64,000 nucleotides of DNA, taken from positions 124,001 to 188,000 of the forward strand of contig NZ_CAJHCQ010000013.1 of assembly GCF_904848665.1 (NCBI RefSeq). Reading direction: 5' to 3'. Source of the stretch: Paraburkholderia hiiakae (GTDB lineage Bacteria; Pseudomonadota; Gammaproteobacteria; Burkholderiales; Burkholderiaceae). Position 1 is the first letter of the stretch, and every line of letters begins with the position of its first letter. A model generated the notes under the pieces. It did not search any database. It was given only the letters and a program-made list of their open reading frames with translations, and was not told the origin of the DNA. Position numbers and translations under genes: made by a program. Shown here piece by piece: positions 26,400-34,450 of the stretch.

Positions 26400-26427
26400 A
26401 AAAAAGACCGCGGCAGGGGCCGCGGTC
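26400..26427 (-). terminator. Minus-strand intrinsic terminator without an evident gene
   Basis: GACCGCGGC-AGGG-GCCGCGGTC with six A on the left, i.e. a T run on the minus strand. It would stop a transcript antisense to the start of the protease gene. Confidence 0.6.
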
Positions 26428-26624
26428 AAGAGCTTGCCATTAGGCATCCTACGCGGCGCCGAGGGGTTGTCGCCGCCTCACCATTCTCGCGGCGCGCTCC
26501 TGGCGCAGCAACGGTTTGCACCCCGATTTAACAATCCTTAACGTTTTGGCCGGCCCGGCTCGCACTCTTGAAAACGTCGCGCGCCCCCTGCATGTACGGC
26601 CCACTTTTTACGGAGATTCAGATC

Positions 26625-27650
26625 GTGGGCAGACGACCTTCCTTTATTGACGATCTGGCTCGCGGCGTCCCTCCCGACGGCGCGGGCCAGCGCCCGGGCA
26701 TCGACGACGGCGCGCTCCTCGACGCCTATTCCCGCACCGTGATCGGTGCACTGGAGCGCGTGCAGCCGGCCGTCGCGCACATCGCTGTCGAGCGCCGCGC
26801 ATCTGGGCAAGCGCCTGCGCGCGGCGGCAGCGGCTCGGGCTTCCTGTTCACGCCGGACGGCTACCTGCTGACGAATAGCCACGTGGTGCATGGCGCAAGC
26901 AAGCTCAGCGTGACGCTCGCGGACGGCTCGACGCAGAGCGCCGACCTCGTCGGCGACGACCCGAGCACGGACCTCGCCGTGTTGCGCATTGGTGCGCCAG
27001 AGGCGCTGCCGCACGCGCAGCTGGGCGATTCGGCAGGCTTGCGCGTCGGACAGATCGCGATCGCCGTGGGCAGCCCGCTGGGCCTCGCGCAAACGGTGAC
27101 GACGGGCGTCGTGTCGGCGCTTGGCCGCTCGCTGCGCTCCGAGTCCGGCCGCATGATCTACGACGTGATCCAGACCGATGCCGCGCTCAATCCGGGCAAT
27201 TCGGGCGGTCCACTCATTAATTCGGCGGGTCAGGTGATTGGCGTGAATACGGCGATCATTCCAGGTGCACAGGCCATCTGCTTCGCCACGGCCATCGACA
27301 CGGCAAAGTGGGTCATCACGCAGCTCTTTGCGCACGGCCGGGTGCGCCGGGCCTATATCGGCATTGCCGGCACCACGGTGCCGATTGCGCGCAGGGTGCA
27401 GCGTTATTTCGACCTGAGTGCGACAACCGGCGTGCGGGTGATAGATATCGTCAAGGGCAGTCCCGCTGCGCTCGGCGGCCTGCGCGTGGACGACACGATC
27501 GTGACGATCGACGGCGTGCCAGTGGACGGTATCGACACGCTGCAGCGTCTCTTCGACGTTTCGCGCATTGATCGCGCCGTGGATATCGGTGTGATCCGCT
27601 TGACGCAGCGGCTCGACCTGAGGGTGACACCCGTCGAACAGACGGGCTAG
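26625..27650 (+). CDS. HtrA/DegP-like serine protease with PDZ domain, no signal peptide
   Basis: 341 residues from GTG at 26625, chosen for GGAG upstream; ATGs at 26568 and 26592 are in frame. Trypsin-like S1C domain with catalytic His in TNSHVV, Asp in STDLAVL and Ser in NPGNSGGPL, followed by one PDZ domain ('GSPAALGGLRVDDTIVTIDG'). Unlike DegP it has one PDZ and neither a signal peptide nor a membrane anchor in the visible reading, so it may be cytosolic. Acts in protein quality control by family. Confidence 0.85.
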   Translation: MGRRPSFIDDLARGVPPDGAGQRPGIDDGALLDAYSRTVIGALERVQPAVAHIAVERRASGQAPARGGSGSGFLFTPDGYLLTNSHVVHGASKLSVTLADGSTQSADLVGDDPSTDLAVLRIGAPEALPHAQLGDSAGLRVGQIAIAVGSPLGLAQTVTTGVVSALGRSLRSESGRMIYDVIQTDAALNPGNSGGPLINSAGQVIGVNTAIIPGAQAICFATAIDTAKWVITQLFAHGRVRRAYIGIAGTTVPIARRVQRYFDLSATTGVRVIDIVKGSPAALGGLRVDDTIVTIDGVPVDGIDTLQRLFDVSRIDRAVDIGVIRLTQRLDLRVTPVEQTG

Positions 27651-27709
27651 GCGAAAGGAACTATCCGTGTGAAGCGCGGCGCGCCGTGGTACGCGCGCCG
27701 TCGCATGAA

Positions 27710-28099
27710 TTACCAGCCGCCGCCCGGCTGGGCATAAACCGGCGGTTGTCCATAGCCGGGCTGCTGCGCGTAACCGTCGTCGTATTGGGGCGGCGGCGCG
27801 GGCTGCATCGGCGCGCACGGCACATAGCGGCCCGAATACGGGTCGTAACACGCCGCGCCGGCCGGCGCGGCGGCATAAACCGGCGCGGGCTGCGCATACA
27901 CTGGCGCAGGCTGCACATTGGCCGGCTGAGCTGGGTAGGCCACCGCCGGGCCGCTGTTCAGCACGGCGCCCACCGCGGCGCCAATGAGCGCGCCCCCAAC
28001 CAGCGCACCCACTACATCACCGCCGTGGTCGTGCGCGCTCGCGGGGCCTGCAGCCACCGCACACCCCGCCAGCACCAAAATGGCCGCCATCTTTCGCAT
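27710..28099 (-). CDS. Exported glycine-zipper protein with Pro/Tyr/Gln-rich tail
   Basis: 129 residues from the ATG at 28099 with GGGAGAA upstream. Signal peptide 1-22 ending GPASA, a glycine zipper 'GALVGGALIGAAVGAVL', then a low-complexity tail with repeated 'YAQPAPVYA'. Two cysteines in 'ACYDPYSGRYVPC'. Probably an outer-membrane or periplasmic protein; function unknown. Confidence 0.75.
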   Translation of the reverse strand: MRKMAAILVLAGCAVAAGPASAHDHGGDVVGALVGGALIGAAVGAVLNSGPAVAYPAQPANVQPAPVYAQPAPVYAAAPAGAACYDPYSGRYVPCAPMQPAPPPQYDDGYAQQPGYGQPPVYAQPGGGW

Positions 28100-28235
28100 G
28101 TCGTTCTCCCTGAGAACCTTTGAAAACATGCGACCGATTGTCAGCTCGATTGCTGGATACAGGTGCTGCAAGTGGTAACGACGAATTACGGGAAGATGTG
28201 GCTTGCCAGCACGCGCTGGCCGGGAGCGAATCCCG

Positions 28236-28394
28236 TCAGCGTGCGTGCTCGCCGTCGTGCGCGTCTGCCTCGTTTGAGCGCGGCGTGCTACCGCGCTGCC
28301 CGGCAGACGGACAGAGAAGGGTGAGCGCGATGGACAGCACCATCAGCACGAACAGTGCGACGAAGTACGCCATCCATGAGAACTCGATTTCCAC
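28236..28394 (-). CDS. Very small membrane protein
   Basis: 52 residues from GTG at 28394 ('VEIEFSWMAYFVALFVLMVL'); one hydrophobic helix followed by a hydrophilic acidic tail. An ATG eight codons in would still keep the helix. No strong ribosome site. It lies 52 bp after another small membrane protein on the same strand and may be co-transcribed with it. Function unknown. Confidence 0.4.
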   Translation of the reverse strand: MEIEFSWMAYFVALFVLMVLSIALTLLCPSAGQRGSTPRSNEADAHDGEHAR

Positions 28395-28446
28395 GAGCGC
28401 CACCCATGTGCTTCGGCGCGTTCATCCGCCCGATGCGTGCTCCCGC

Positions 28447-28611
28447 TCAGTGATGCAGGAAGCTGCGTAGCGGATGACGCCAGTCCATATGATGTCCGTC
28501 TCCCGCTTCTACGCGCTGTCGATGCTCCTCGAGGATCTCGTCGGAAAACAGGAAGACGACGATGACAAGGGGGATCACCAGAAACGCGCCCAGTATTACG
28601 TGTTCGATCAC
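28447..28611 (-). CDS. Small single-span membrane protein
   Basis: 54 residues from GTG at 28611, preceded by a perfect AGGAGG. One hydrophobic helix (about 4-24), then an acidic and His-rich cytosolic or periplasmic tail. Resembles small accessory subunits in form but not in recognisable sequence. Confidence 0.6.
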   Translation of the reverse strand: MIEHVILGAFLVIPLVIVVFLFSDEILEEHRQRVEAGDGHHMDWRHPLRSFLHH

Positions 28612-28806
28612 GATTACCTCCTGGTTGTCAAGCGGTTTGCAACTGCATTGTAGCCGGGACGCGACAGTTTGCACATCCGGCGCGCACCGAAGCTTCAAAA
28701 CAATGTTCGCCAACCATCACAAGCCCGACTGAGCAGCCCGCGTGCCCGGTTCACGGACCTCAGAACGTGGTCCGTGTCACGGTCGTCTTCGAGCAAAACG
28801 AGGCGC

Positions 28807-29433
28807 TTATGCTACCGACTTCCTCCATGCGGCGGCAAAGAGCCCAGCGCCGATGAGCAGCGTGCCGCCGGTGCGATTGATCGCGCGCTGTACGCGCGGG
28901 CTGCGCACGACCTTGCGCGCGGCCGCCGCGAGCAGCGCATAGGCGATTGCGTTGAGCGTCGCGAGCACGAGGAACGTGGCTTCGAACACGACGATCTGCG
29001 GCGTCATGGCCATATGCGGGTCGATGAACTGCGGCACGAAGGCGACGAAGAAAATGATGCTCTTCGGGTTGAGCGCGGTGACCGCGTACGCATGCGCGAA
29101 GATGCGGCCAGTGCGCGTCTCGGAGGTGTCCGGAGCATCGCCTTCGCCAACGGGCGCGCGCCAGAGCTTCACGCCGAGGTAGATCAGATAAGCCGCGCCA
29201 ACCCATTTCAGCGCCGTGAACAGCGTGGCGGAGGCCGCCAGGACCACGCCAAGCCCGAGCATGGAAGCGGTCATTGCCGTGAAGTCGCCAAGCGCGACGC
29301 CCGCCGTGGTTGCGAGTGCGTAGCGGCGGCCGTGGCCAAGCGCGTAAGACACGACGAGCAGGACGGTGGGGCCGGGAATGGCAACGAGAATGGCCGACGC
29401 AATCGCGAACGGCAGCCAGTGAGCGAAAGTCAT
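28807..29433 (-). CDS. LysE/RhtB-family amino-acid exporter
   Basis: 208 residues, GGAGG upstream. Six predicted membrane helices with the family's 'AIPGPTVLLVVSYALGHGRR' start and 'ALNPKSIIFFVAFVPQF' motif, split here for length. Exports amino acids or homoserine-lactone-like solutes by proton antiport. Monocistronic; substrate not predictable. Confidence 0.9.
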   Translation of the reverse strand: MTFAHWLPFAIASAILVAIPGPTVLLVVSYALGHGRRYALATTAGVALGDFTAMTASMLGLGVVLAASATLFTALKWVGAAYLIYLGVKLWRAPVGEGDAPDTSETRTGRIFAHAYAVTALNPKSIIFFVAFVPQFIDPHMAMTPQIVVFEATFLVLATLNAIAYALLAAAARKVVRSPRVQRAINRTGGTLLIGAGLFAAAWRKSVA

Positions 29434-29927
29434 GGGGTTCCTCCATTGGGAAGCCCGATTTATCCACGAACTTTTGCGCTACGCAAGCGTGGCGCGTGGT
29501 TTCTTTTCGATCGCTTCCTGAGCGCCCTGGCATCGAATTTATTCTGTCGCCAATCCATTAATGCGCTACCGCTCAATTGGCACGCATGTGACTTTAGGTG
29601 CGCCGCGTCATTGCCTGGTCGAGCATCCATGAAGCCGTTTAAATCAAAACAAGCGCGATTGTCCTATTCCGGTTATAACCGGCTGCGCCTTGTTGCATAA
29701 GGCGTGGGGCTTTGTAATCAATACTTCGGAGTGCTGCTGGACGCCCTTTAGAGTCAAGCTGAACGGCATCGTTTCGCTCGACTCCGCGCTGCAGGCGTCC
29801 GCGACTGCTGCAACCGCACACAAGTCGCGCTTGCAGTCTTTCAACAGTTTTCTATGTTTAACAACGCGGGTGCGGCATGAGAGTTAAATACATAGCTAAC
29901 CTGAGTAAAAACCCGCAGGAGGCAAAA
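29434..29927. other. Intergenic region
   Basis: 494 bp. Contains a perfect 14-bp palindrome CCGGTTATAACCGG at 29669-29682 followed by 'CTTGTTGCATAA', reminiscent of insertion-sequence ends, but no transposase. AT-rich upstream of 29928, probably a promoter. Confidence 0.35.
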
Positions 29928-30269
29928 ATGAAAGTGCTATCCGGTATCGCCGTCGTGGCGGCCAGCCTTACTTGCGCCTTTGCGGTGCAAGCTCAGGATG
30001 TCGGGGTCAAGCCGCAGCAAACGGTGCAACTCAAGCCGGGTTCCTATGGCTGCCTCACGAAGGACAAGCTCGACGCCGTCGCGCTGCACGAGCAGGCCGG
30101 CGAGCGTCAGCAGATGCAGGAGTACTTCACAGGATTCCAGTGTCTGTCCACGCCCGACAACCAGTCGTTCCGCGTCGTACAGGTGGTGGGTCATGACGTC
30201 GAGTTCGTCAATGCGGCGAACACCGATGAGCAAGGTCTCTGGACCACCGACCGCTTCATCAAGCAGTAA
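29928..30269 (+). CDS. Small exported protein, function unknown
   Basis: 113 residues with perfect AGGAGG upstream. Signal peptide 1-23 ending VQAQ, then a mature domain of about 90 residues with two cysteines ('GCLTKD' and 'FQCLS') that could form a disulfide. Resembles small SH3-like periplasmic domains in pattern only. Followed by a probable terminator at 30367. Confidence 0.75.
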   Translation: MKVLSGIAVVAASLTCAFAVQAQDVGVKPQQTVQLKPGSYGCLTKDKLDAVALHEQAGERQQMQEYFTGFQCLSTPDNQSFRVVQVVGHDVEFVNAANTDEQGLWTTDRFIKQ

Positions 30270-30588
30270 GTCCGCATCGCCATCTGCCGGAGATTGCGCT
30301 AGCCCGCGAAGCGTGGGAGTCGCGCCCGGAAAGATACTCATGAGGTGTCAACGCGCGCCTCGCAACATGGCCCGACGCACTTGCGCCGGGCCATTGTGTT
30401 TGCTGGGCACGCTCCCGTGACGTGATGTAACGCGTCGCGCACCGCTGTCAAACCCCCGTCATCTTCTCCTCGGACCATCCGCATTGCGTCGTCGCGCGTC
30501 GCCTCGACGCGCTACGCGTCCAATCGGCCGGCACGTAGCTTGCTAGAAACTTCGCTATCATGTGCGGCTTTCGCGCCTGGAACTCGGT
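30270..30588. other. Intergenic region upstream of yaeQ
   Basis: 319 bp; holds a hairpin at 30367-30394. No supported gene. Confidence 0.4.
30367..30401 (+). terminator. Probable intrinsic terminator
   Basis: ATGGCCCG...CGGGCCAT with internal CGCA/TGCG pairing, followed by TGTGTTT. Moderate T tract. Confidence 0.55.
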
Positions 30589-31143
30589 ATGGCACTCAAA
30601 TCGACCATCTACAAGGCAGAACTGCAGATCGCAGACATGGATCGGCACTATTACGCCGACCATGCGCTCACGATCGCGCGCCATCCGTCCGAAACTGACG
30701 ACCGCATGATGGTCCGCATCGCCGCGTTTGCGCTCTTCGCGGGCGAGCGGCTCGAATTCTGCAAGGGCCTCTCCGACACGGACGAACCCGACCTCTGGTG
30801 CAAGGACTACACGGGCGCCATCGAAACGTGGATCGAAGTTGGCCAGCCCGACGAGCGCCGCATTGCCAAGGCGAGCGGCCGCGCGGGTGAGGTCGTCGTG
30901 ATCGCCTACGGCGGGCGGACCTCGGACATCTGGTGGCAAGGCGTGCGTAACAAGGTTGAGCGCATGCGCAACGTCACGGTCTGGTCGCTGGGAGAGGGCG
31001 TGGCCGCCTCGCTCGGCGCGCTGGCCGAGCGCACCATGCGCCTGCAATGCACGGTGCAGGACGGCGCAGCGTGGATCGGCAATTCGAGCGCTGAGCCCGT
31101 AGCAGTCGAATGGAGCGTGTTCAAGGCGCCCGAAAACGTGTGA
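30589..31143 (+). CDS. yaeQ: YaeQ family protein
   Basis: 184 residues, the usual YaeQ length. 'STIYKAELQIADMDRHYY' start, 'GQPDERRIAKASGRA' and the 'GEGVAASLGAL' segments match this family, whose structure is a PD-(D/E)XK-like fold. Early literature linked it to RfaH suppression, but no firm function. Convergent with the VOC gene 17 bp away. Confidence 0.9.
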   Translation: MALKSTIYKAELQIADMDRHYYADHALTIARHPSETDDRMMVRIAAFALFAGERLEFCKGLSDTDEPDLWCKDYTGAIETWIEVGQPDERRIAKASGRAGEVVVIAYGGRTSDIWWQGVRNKVERMRNVTVWSLGEGVAASLGALAERTMRLQCTVQDGAAWIGNSSAEPVAVEWSVFKAPENV

Positions 31144-31160
31144 AAGCAGGCTGCGCGCGT

Positions 31161-31571
31161 TCAGGCGTGCGGCGGCCCCTTGAGCTCCACCATGTTGCCT
31201 TCCGGGTCGAACAGATACAGCGACGGCCCCAAACCCTCCGCTCCATAGCGCTCGACGGCAGTGCCGGGGCGCGCTCCATGCTGCGTCAGATGTGACGTGA
31301 GCGCCTCGGCGTCGAACGGCTCCACGCGCAGACAAAGATGATCCATGTTGCCGCTCGCGCCAGCAGGCGGTGCGCCGGCGCCCCGGTCGAACGGGCCGCC
31401 GATCGTCACGAGATCGATGAGCGAGCGTCCTGCGCGCAACTGCACGAGCCCGAGATCGCGCTGTTCACGCTCCGGCTCACAGCCGAGCACTTCGCAATAG
31501 AAACGCGTCATGGCGGCCGTATCGGCCGTTCGAATGACGACGTGGTCGATCTCACGAATCTGGATCCGCAT
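31161..31571 (-). CDS. VOC-family (glyoxalase/bleomycin-resistance) protein
   Basis: 136 residues from the ATG at 31571 with GAGG upstream. Two beta-alpha-beta-beta-beta repeats with metal-ligand candidates His in 'IDHVVIRT', His in 'NMDHLCLRV' and Glu in 'NMVELKGP'. The layout suggests a divalent-metal enzyme such as a glyoxalase-like lyase; substrate unknown. Confidence 0.82.
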   Translation of the reverse strand: MRIQIREIDHVVIRTADTAAMTRFYCEVLGCEPEREQRDLGLVQLRAGRSLIDLVTIGGPFDRGAGAPPAGASGNMDHLCLRVEPFDAEALTSHLTQHGARPGTAVERYGAEGLGPSLYLFDPEGNMVELKGPPHA

Positions 31572-31705
31572 GGCGTCCTCGTGGTCGTGGAGGGCTTCCA
31601 TGATGAACCCGCGGACACAAGGCTGCGCAGAACGCGCGCATTTCAGCGAGCCGCGCGAACTGCAATCGGCGGAAAATAGCGGGTGGAGTAGAGAAACGCT
31701 GGACG

Positions 31706-31734
31706 AAAAAAAGCCCGCTGCTGTGAGCGGGCTT
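31706..31734 (-). terminator. Minus-strand intrinsic terminator
   Basis: AAGCCCGCT-GCTGTG-AGCGGGCTT with seven A to the left (T run on the minus strand). No gene to the right on that strand explains it. Confidence 0.6.
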
Positions 31735-31745
31735 AATCCATATCA

Positions 31746-31766
31746 GGAGGAGACATGGAGGAGACA
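31746..31766 (+). repeat. Tandem GGAGGAGACA motif
   Basis: Two exact copies, 31746-31755 and 31757-31766; the ATG at 31755 spans the junction. Each contains a perfect Shine-Dalgarno core. Confidence 0.6.
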
Positions 31767-32025
31767 GGAACGACTATACCGAGTCGGCTGACGCGATGCA
31801 ACAACTTTTTAAGGGAAAACCCGCAAAGTTGCCATTTTGTCGCACGGGAAACTGCAACGCGCCACCAGGGATTCACCGAAGGTCATAAAAGTGCCAGATA
31901 AGCGCCACTTAAGGGCGCGATCATGGGCATGCCGACCGCAATGACAGCGCAAGATCCGGCGCGCCTCCGTCCGTAGGCGAAGTTAGAGTAAGGGCATACA
32001 CACAGGCACTTCGAGGAGCCCTCAA

Positions 32026-33243
32026 ATGAGCGCCGTCCCTGAAATGAAACCAGCGATGAAACCCGCAAAACCCAAGGACACGCCAGACAGCGAGTGGACG
32101 AACGACGTCGACCGCTGGCAAGCCGTCACGTCGCGCGACGCCCGCGCCGACGGCGCATTCTTCTACGCCGTGCGCACGACGGGCGTGTTCTGCCGCCCGT
32201 CGTGCGCGTCGCGGCTCCCGCGGCGCGAGAACATCGAATTCTTCGCCGAGGCCGACGATGCCCGTGCCGCCGGCTATCGCGAATGCAAGCGCTGCCGCCC
32301 GGGCGGCCTGCCGCGCGAGCTGGAAATCGTGCGGCGCGCCTGCGCCGCGCTCGACGCCGACCCGCAAGAACGGCTCACGCTCGCGCAGCTGGGCGAAGCC
32401 GTGCATCTCAGCCCGTTTCACCTGCAGCGCCTGTTCAAGCGCGCGCTGGGCGTCTCGCCGCGCCAATATCAGGCGGCGCGACGCGGGGCCGTACTGCGTG
32501 ACGCGCTGGGCGAGGGCGCCGACGTCACGCGCGCAAGCGCGGACGCCGGCTTCGGCTCGTCGTCGCGGCTCTATCACAGCGTGCCGGGCGAACTGGGCAT
32601 GGCGCCTTCCGCGTATCGCCGCAAGGGCGCGGGATTGACGATCCACTACGCCGCCACGCCCACGCCGATCGGCTTTGTGCTCGTCGCGGCAACGGAAAAG
32701 GGCATTTGCCGGATCGCGTTCGGCGACGATGCCGCGACGCTCACCGCCGCGCTCACGGCCGATTTCGCGAACGCGCAATGTATTGAGGACAAGACCGCGA
32801 TTGCGCCGTTCGCCGCGCAAATCGACGCATATCTGCACGGCCGGCGCGAGCGTTTCGATCTGCCGCTCGACATTGCGGCGACGGCGTTCCAGCAGCGCGT
32901 GTGGGACGCGCTCCAGCGCATTCCCTACGGCGAGACGCGCAGCTACACGCAGATTGCCGAAACGCTCGGCGCGCCGCGCGCGGTGCGGGCGGTGGCGAGC
33001 GCGTGCGCGTCGAATCCGGTGGCGCTCGCCATTCCGTGCCATCGCGTCGTGCAGAAGGGCGGCTCACTCGCGGGTTATCGTTGGGGGCTCGAGCGCAAGG
33101 CGGCGCTGATCGACGCTGAATCGCGCGGCGGTGAGATCCGCGCATCGCAAGGCGCAACTCGAGGACCAACGCGAGGAACAAAAAGCGCGAAAGACAACCA
33201 TTCGACTTCGAACCGCGCCAAAACGCCGGAGACCGCCGCTTGA
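32026..33243 (+). CDS. ada: Ada-type methylation sensor and O6-methylguanine-DNA methyltransferase
   Basis: 405 residues. N-terminal zinc domain with 'GVFCRPSCASR' and 'CKRCRPGG' (four Cys; the methyl-phosphotriester acceptor), a central AraC-type HTH, and the C-terminal methyltransferase with 'IPCHRVV' (active Cys). Full-length bifunctional Ada, so it both repairs O6-alkylguanine and activates the adaptive response. The last ~45 residues are low complexity. Ends in a TTGA overlap with alkA. Confidence 0.93.
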   Translation: MSAVPEMKPAMKPAKPKDTPDSEWTNDVDRWQAVTSRDARADGAFFYAVRTTGVFCRPSCASRLPRRENIEFFAEADDARAAGYRECKRCRPGGLPRELEIVRRACAALDADPQERLTLAQLGEAVHLSPFHLQRLFKRALGVSPRQYQAARRGAVLRDALGEGADVTRASADAGFGSSSRLYHSVPGELGMAPSAYRRKGAGLTIHYAATPTPIGFVLVAATEKGICRIAFGDDAATLTAALTADFANAQCIEDKTAIAPFAAQIDAYLHGRRERFDLPLDIAATAFQQRVWDALQRIPYGETRSYTQIAETLGAPRAVRAVASACASNPVALAIPCHRVVQKGGSLAGYRWGLERKAALIDAESRGGEIRASQGATRGPTRGTKSAKDNHSTSNRAKTPETAA

Positions 33244-34262
33244 GCGCCATCGCCCCACAATCCGAAGCACAAACCGAGGCGCAGACACACAGCGCCACAC
33301 TAGAGCTGCCGTTTCGCGCGCCCTACGACTGGCCACGCGTCCTGCGCTTTTTCAGCGGCCGGGCAACGCCGGGCGTCGAAGCGGTGGAGGACGGCGCCTG
33401 GCTGCGCGCGATCGACTTCAACGGCGCGAGCGGCACGCTCGCCGTGCGCCGTCACGCGCGCAAGCATTGCCTCGTCGTGCAGATCGACGGGCCCGTGAGC
33501 GCGCACGCGGCGGGGCTCGCCGCGCCGCTCTCGCGCATGTTCGACCTGCACGCCGATCCCGCCGCAGTCGCCGCGCATCTGCGCAACGATCCGTGGCTCG
33601 CGCCGCTCGTTGCGGCCGTGCCGGGGCTTCGCGTACCCGGCGCGTGGTCGGGCTTCGAGCTCGTGGTGCGCGCGATCGTCGGCCAGCAAGTTAGCGTGAA
33701 AGCAGCGACGACGATCATCGGGCGCCTCGTCGAACGCGTGGGCAAGCGCATCGACGACCATGCGCACGCGCGCACGGCGTGGCGCTTTCCCACGCCCGCG
33801 GCGCTCGCCGCCGCCGATCTCGCGGGCATCGGCATGCCGGGCAAGCGCGTGGCCGCGCTGCAGGGCTTTGCGCAGGCCGTGGCGAGCGGCGCGGTGATCA
33901 TCGAGCGCGACTACGCAGAGAAAGATCAGAACAAGCCGCGCGGCAAGCGTCAAAACAGACAAATCGACGCTATCGCGCCAGTGCCCCCCGACCTCGACGC
34001 GATGCGCGCCGCGCTGCTCGCGTTGCCGGGCATCGGCCCGTGGACCGTCGAATACGTCGCGATGCGCGCGTGGCGCGACGCCAACGCGTGGCCTGCAACC
34101 GATCTCGTGCTCATGCAGGCCATCGCGGCGCGCGACCCGGCGCTTGTGCGCGCGACCCAACAGCGCACCCGCACCGACACATGGAGCCCCTGGCGCGCGT
34201 ACGCAGCCATGCATCTGTGGAACGAAATCGCCGATCGGGCGGGCGCGGCGCGCGGCGGCTAG
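33240..34262 (+). CDS. alkA: DNA-3-methyladenine glycosylase II (AlkA)
   Basis: 340 residues from TTG at 33240, overlapping the ada stop as TTGA, with CCGGAG upstream; no ATG or GTG gives a better start. Helix-hairpin-helix glycosylase fold: 'FELVVRAIVGQQVSVKAA', 'LPGIGPWTVEYVAMRAW' and catalytic Asp in 'PATDLVL'. Removes alkylated purines from DNA. Translationally coupled to ada, so regulated with it. Confidence 0.9.
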   Translation: MSAIAPQSEAQTEAQTHSATLELPFRAPYDWPRVLRFFSGRATPGVEAVEDGAWLRAIDFNGASGTLAVRRHARKHCLVVQIDGPVSAHAAGLAAPLSRMFDLHADPAAVAAHLRNDPWLAPLVAAVPGLRVPGAWSGFELVVRAIVGQQVSVKAATTIIGRLVERVGKRIDDHAHARTAWRFPTPAALAAADLAGIGMPGKRVAALQGFAQAVASGAVIIERDYAEKDQNKPRGKRQNRQIDAIAPVPPDLDAMRAALLALPGIGPWTVEYVAMRAWRDANAWPATDLVLMQAIAARDPALVRATQQRTRTDTWSPWRAYAAMHLWNEIADRAGAARGG

Positions 34263-34450
34263 GGCAACGGAAGGCAGCGCAAGGAACCGGGCGGTGCCCC
34301 CGAGACGCGCGTGCCGACAGGCCAAAACCCCACCTGAGGCGGGCCCAAGCAGGTCTTTCGGCGAGATGTTAAAGTGCCCGCTACCGAAAAGAATCCCGGC
34401 CGGCGAGCGTTCGCAGCACAGCGCCGCCGGCCCGAGCCCGACTTGCCTCA

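Larger units (their letters stand above)
26257..26624. other. Intergenic region with two opposed terminators
   Basis: 368 bp. Contains a plus-strand terminator at 26341-26363 and a minus-strand one at 26400-26427, separated by under 40 bp. No gene on the minus strand explains the second. Confidence 0.6.
31572..32025. other. Intergenic region with hairpin and tandem GGAGGAGACA motif
   Basis: 454 bp. Holds a minus-strand terminator at 31706-31734, two copies of GGAGGAGACA 11 bp apart (31746-31766), and a 48-codon frame (31755-31901) starting inside the second. The end before 32026 is the ada promoter and leader. Could encode an sRNA or a leader peptide. Confidence 0.45.

Noticed and set aside
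29669..29700. Palindrome CCGGTTATAACCGG followed by TTGTTGCATAA, possible insertion-sequence end
   Set aside because: No partner inverted repeat, target duplication or transposase remnant nearby; left as a note only.
31921..33042. 373-codon minus-strand frame opposite ada
   Set aside because: Antisense to a clear Ada protein; Arg/Ala-rich without motifs.
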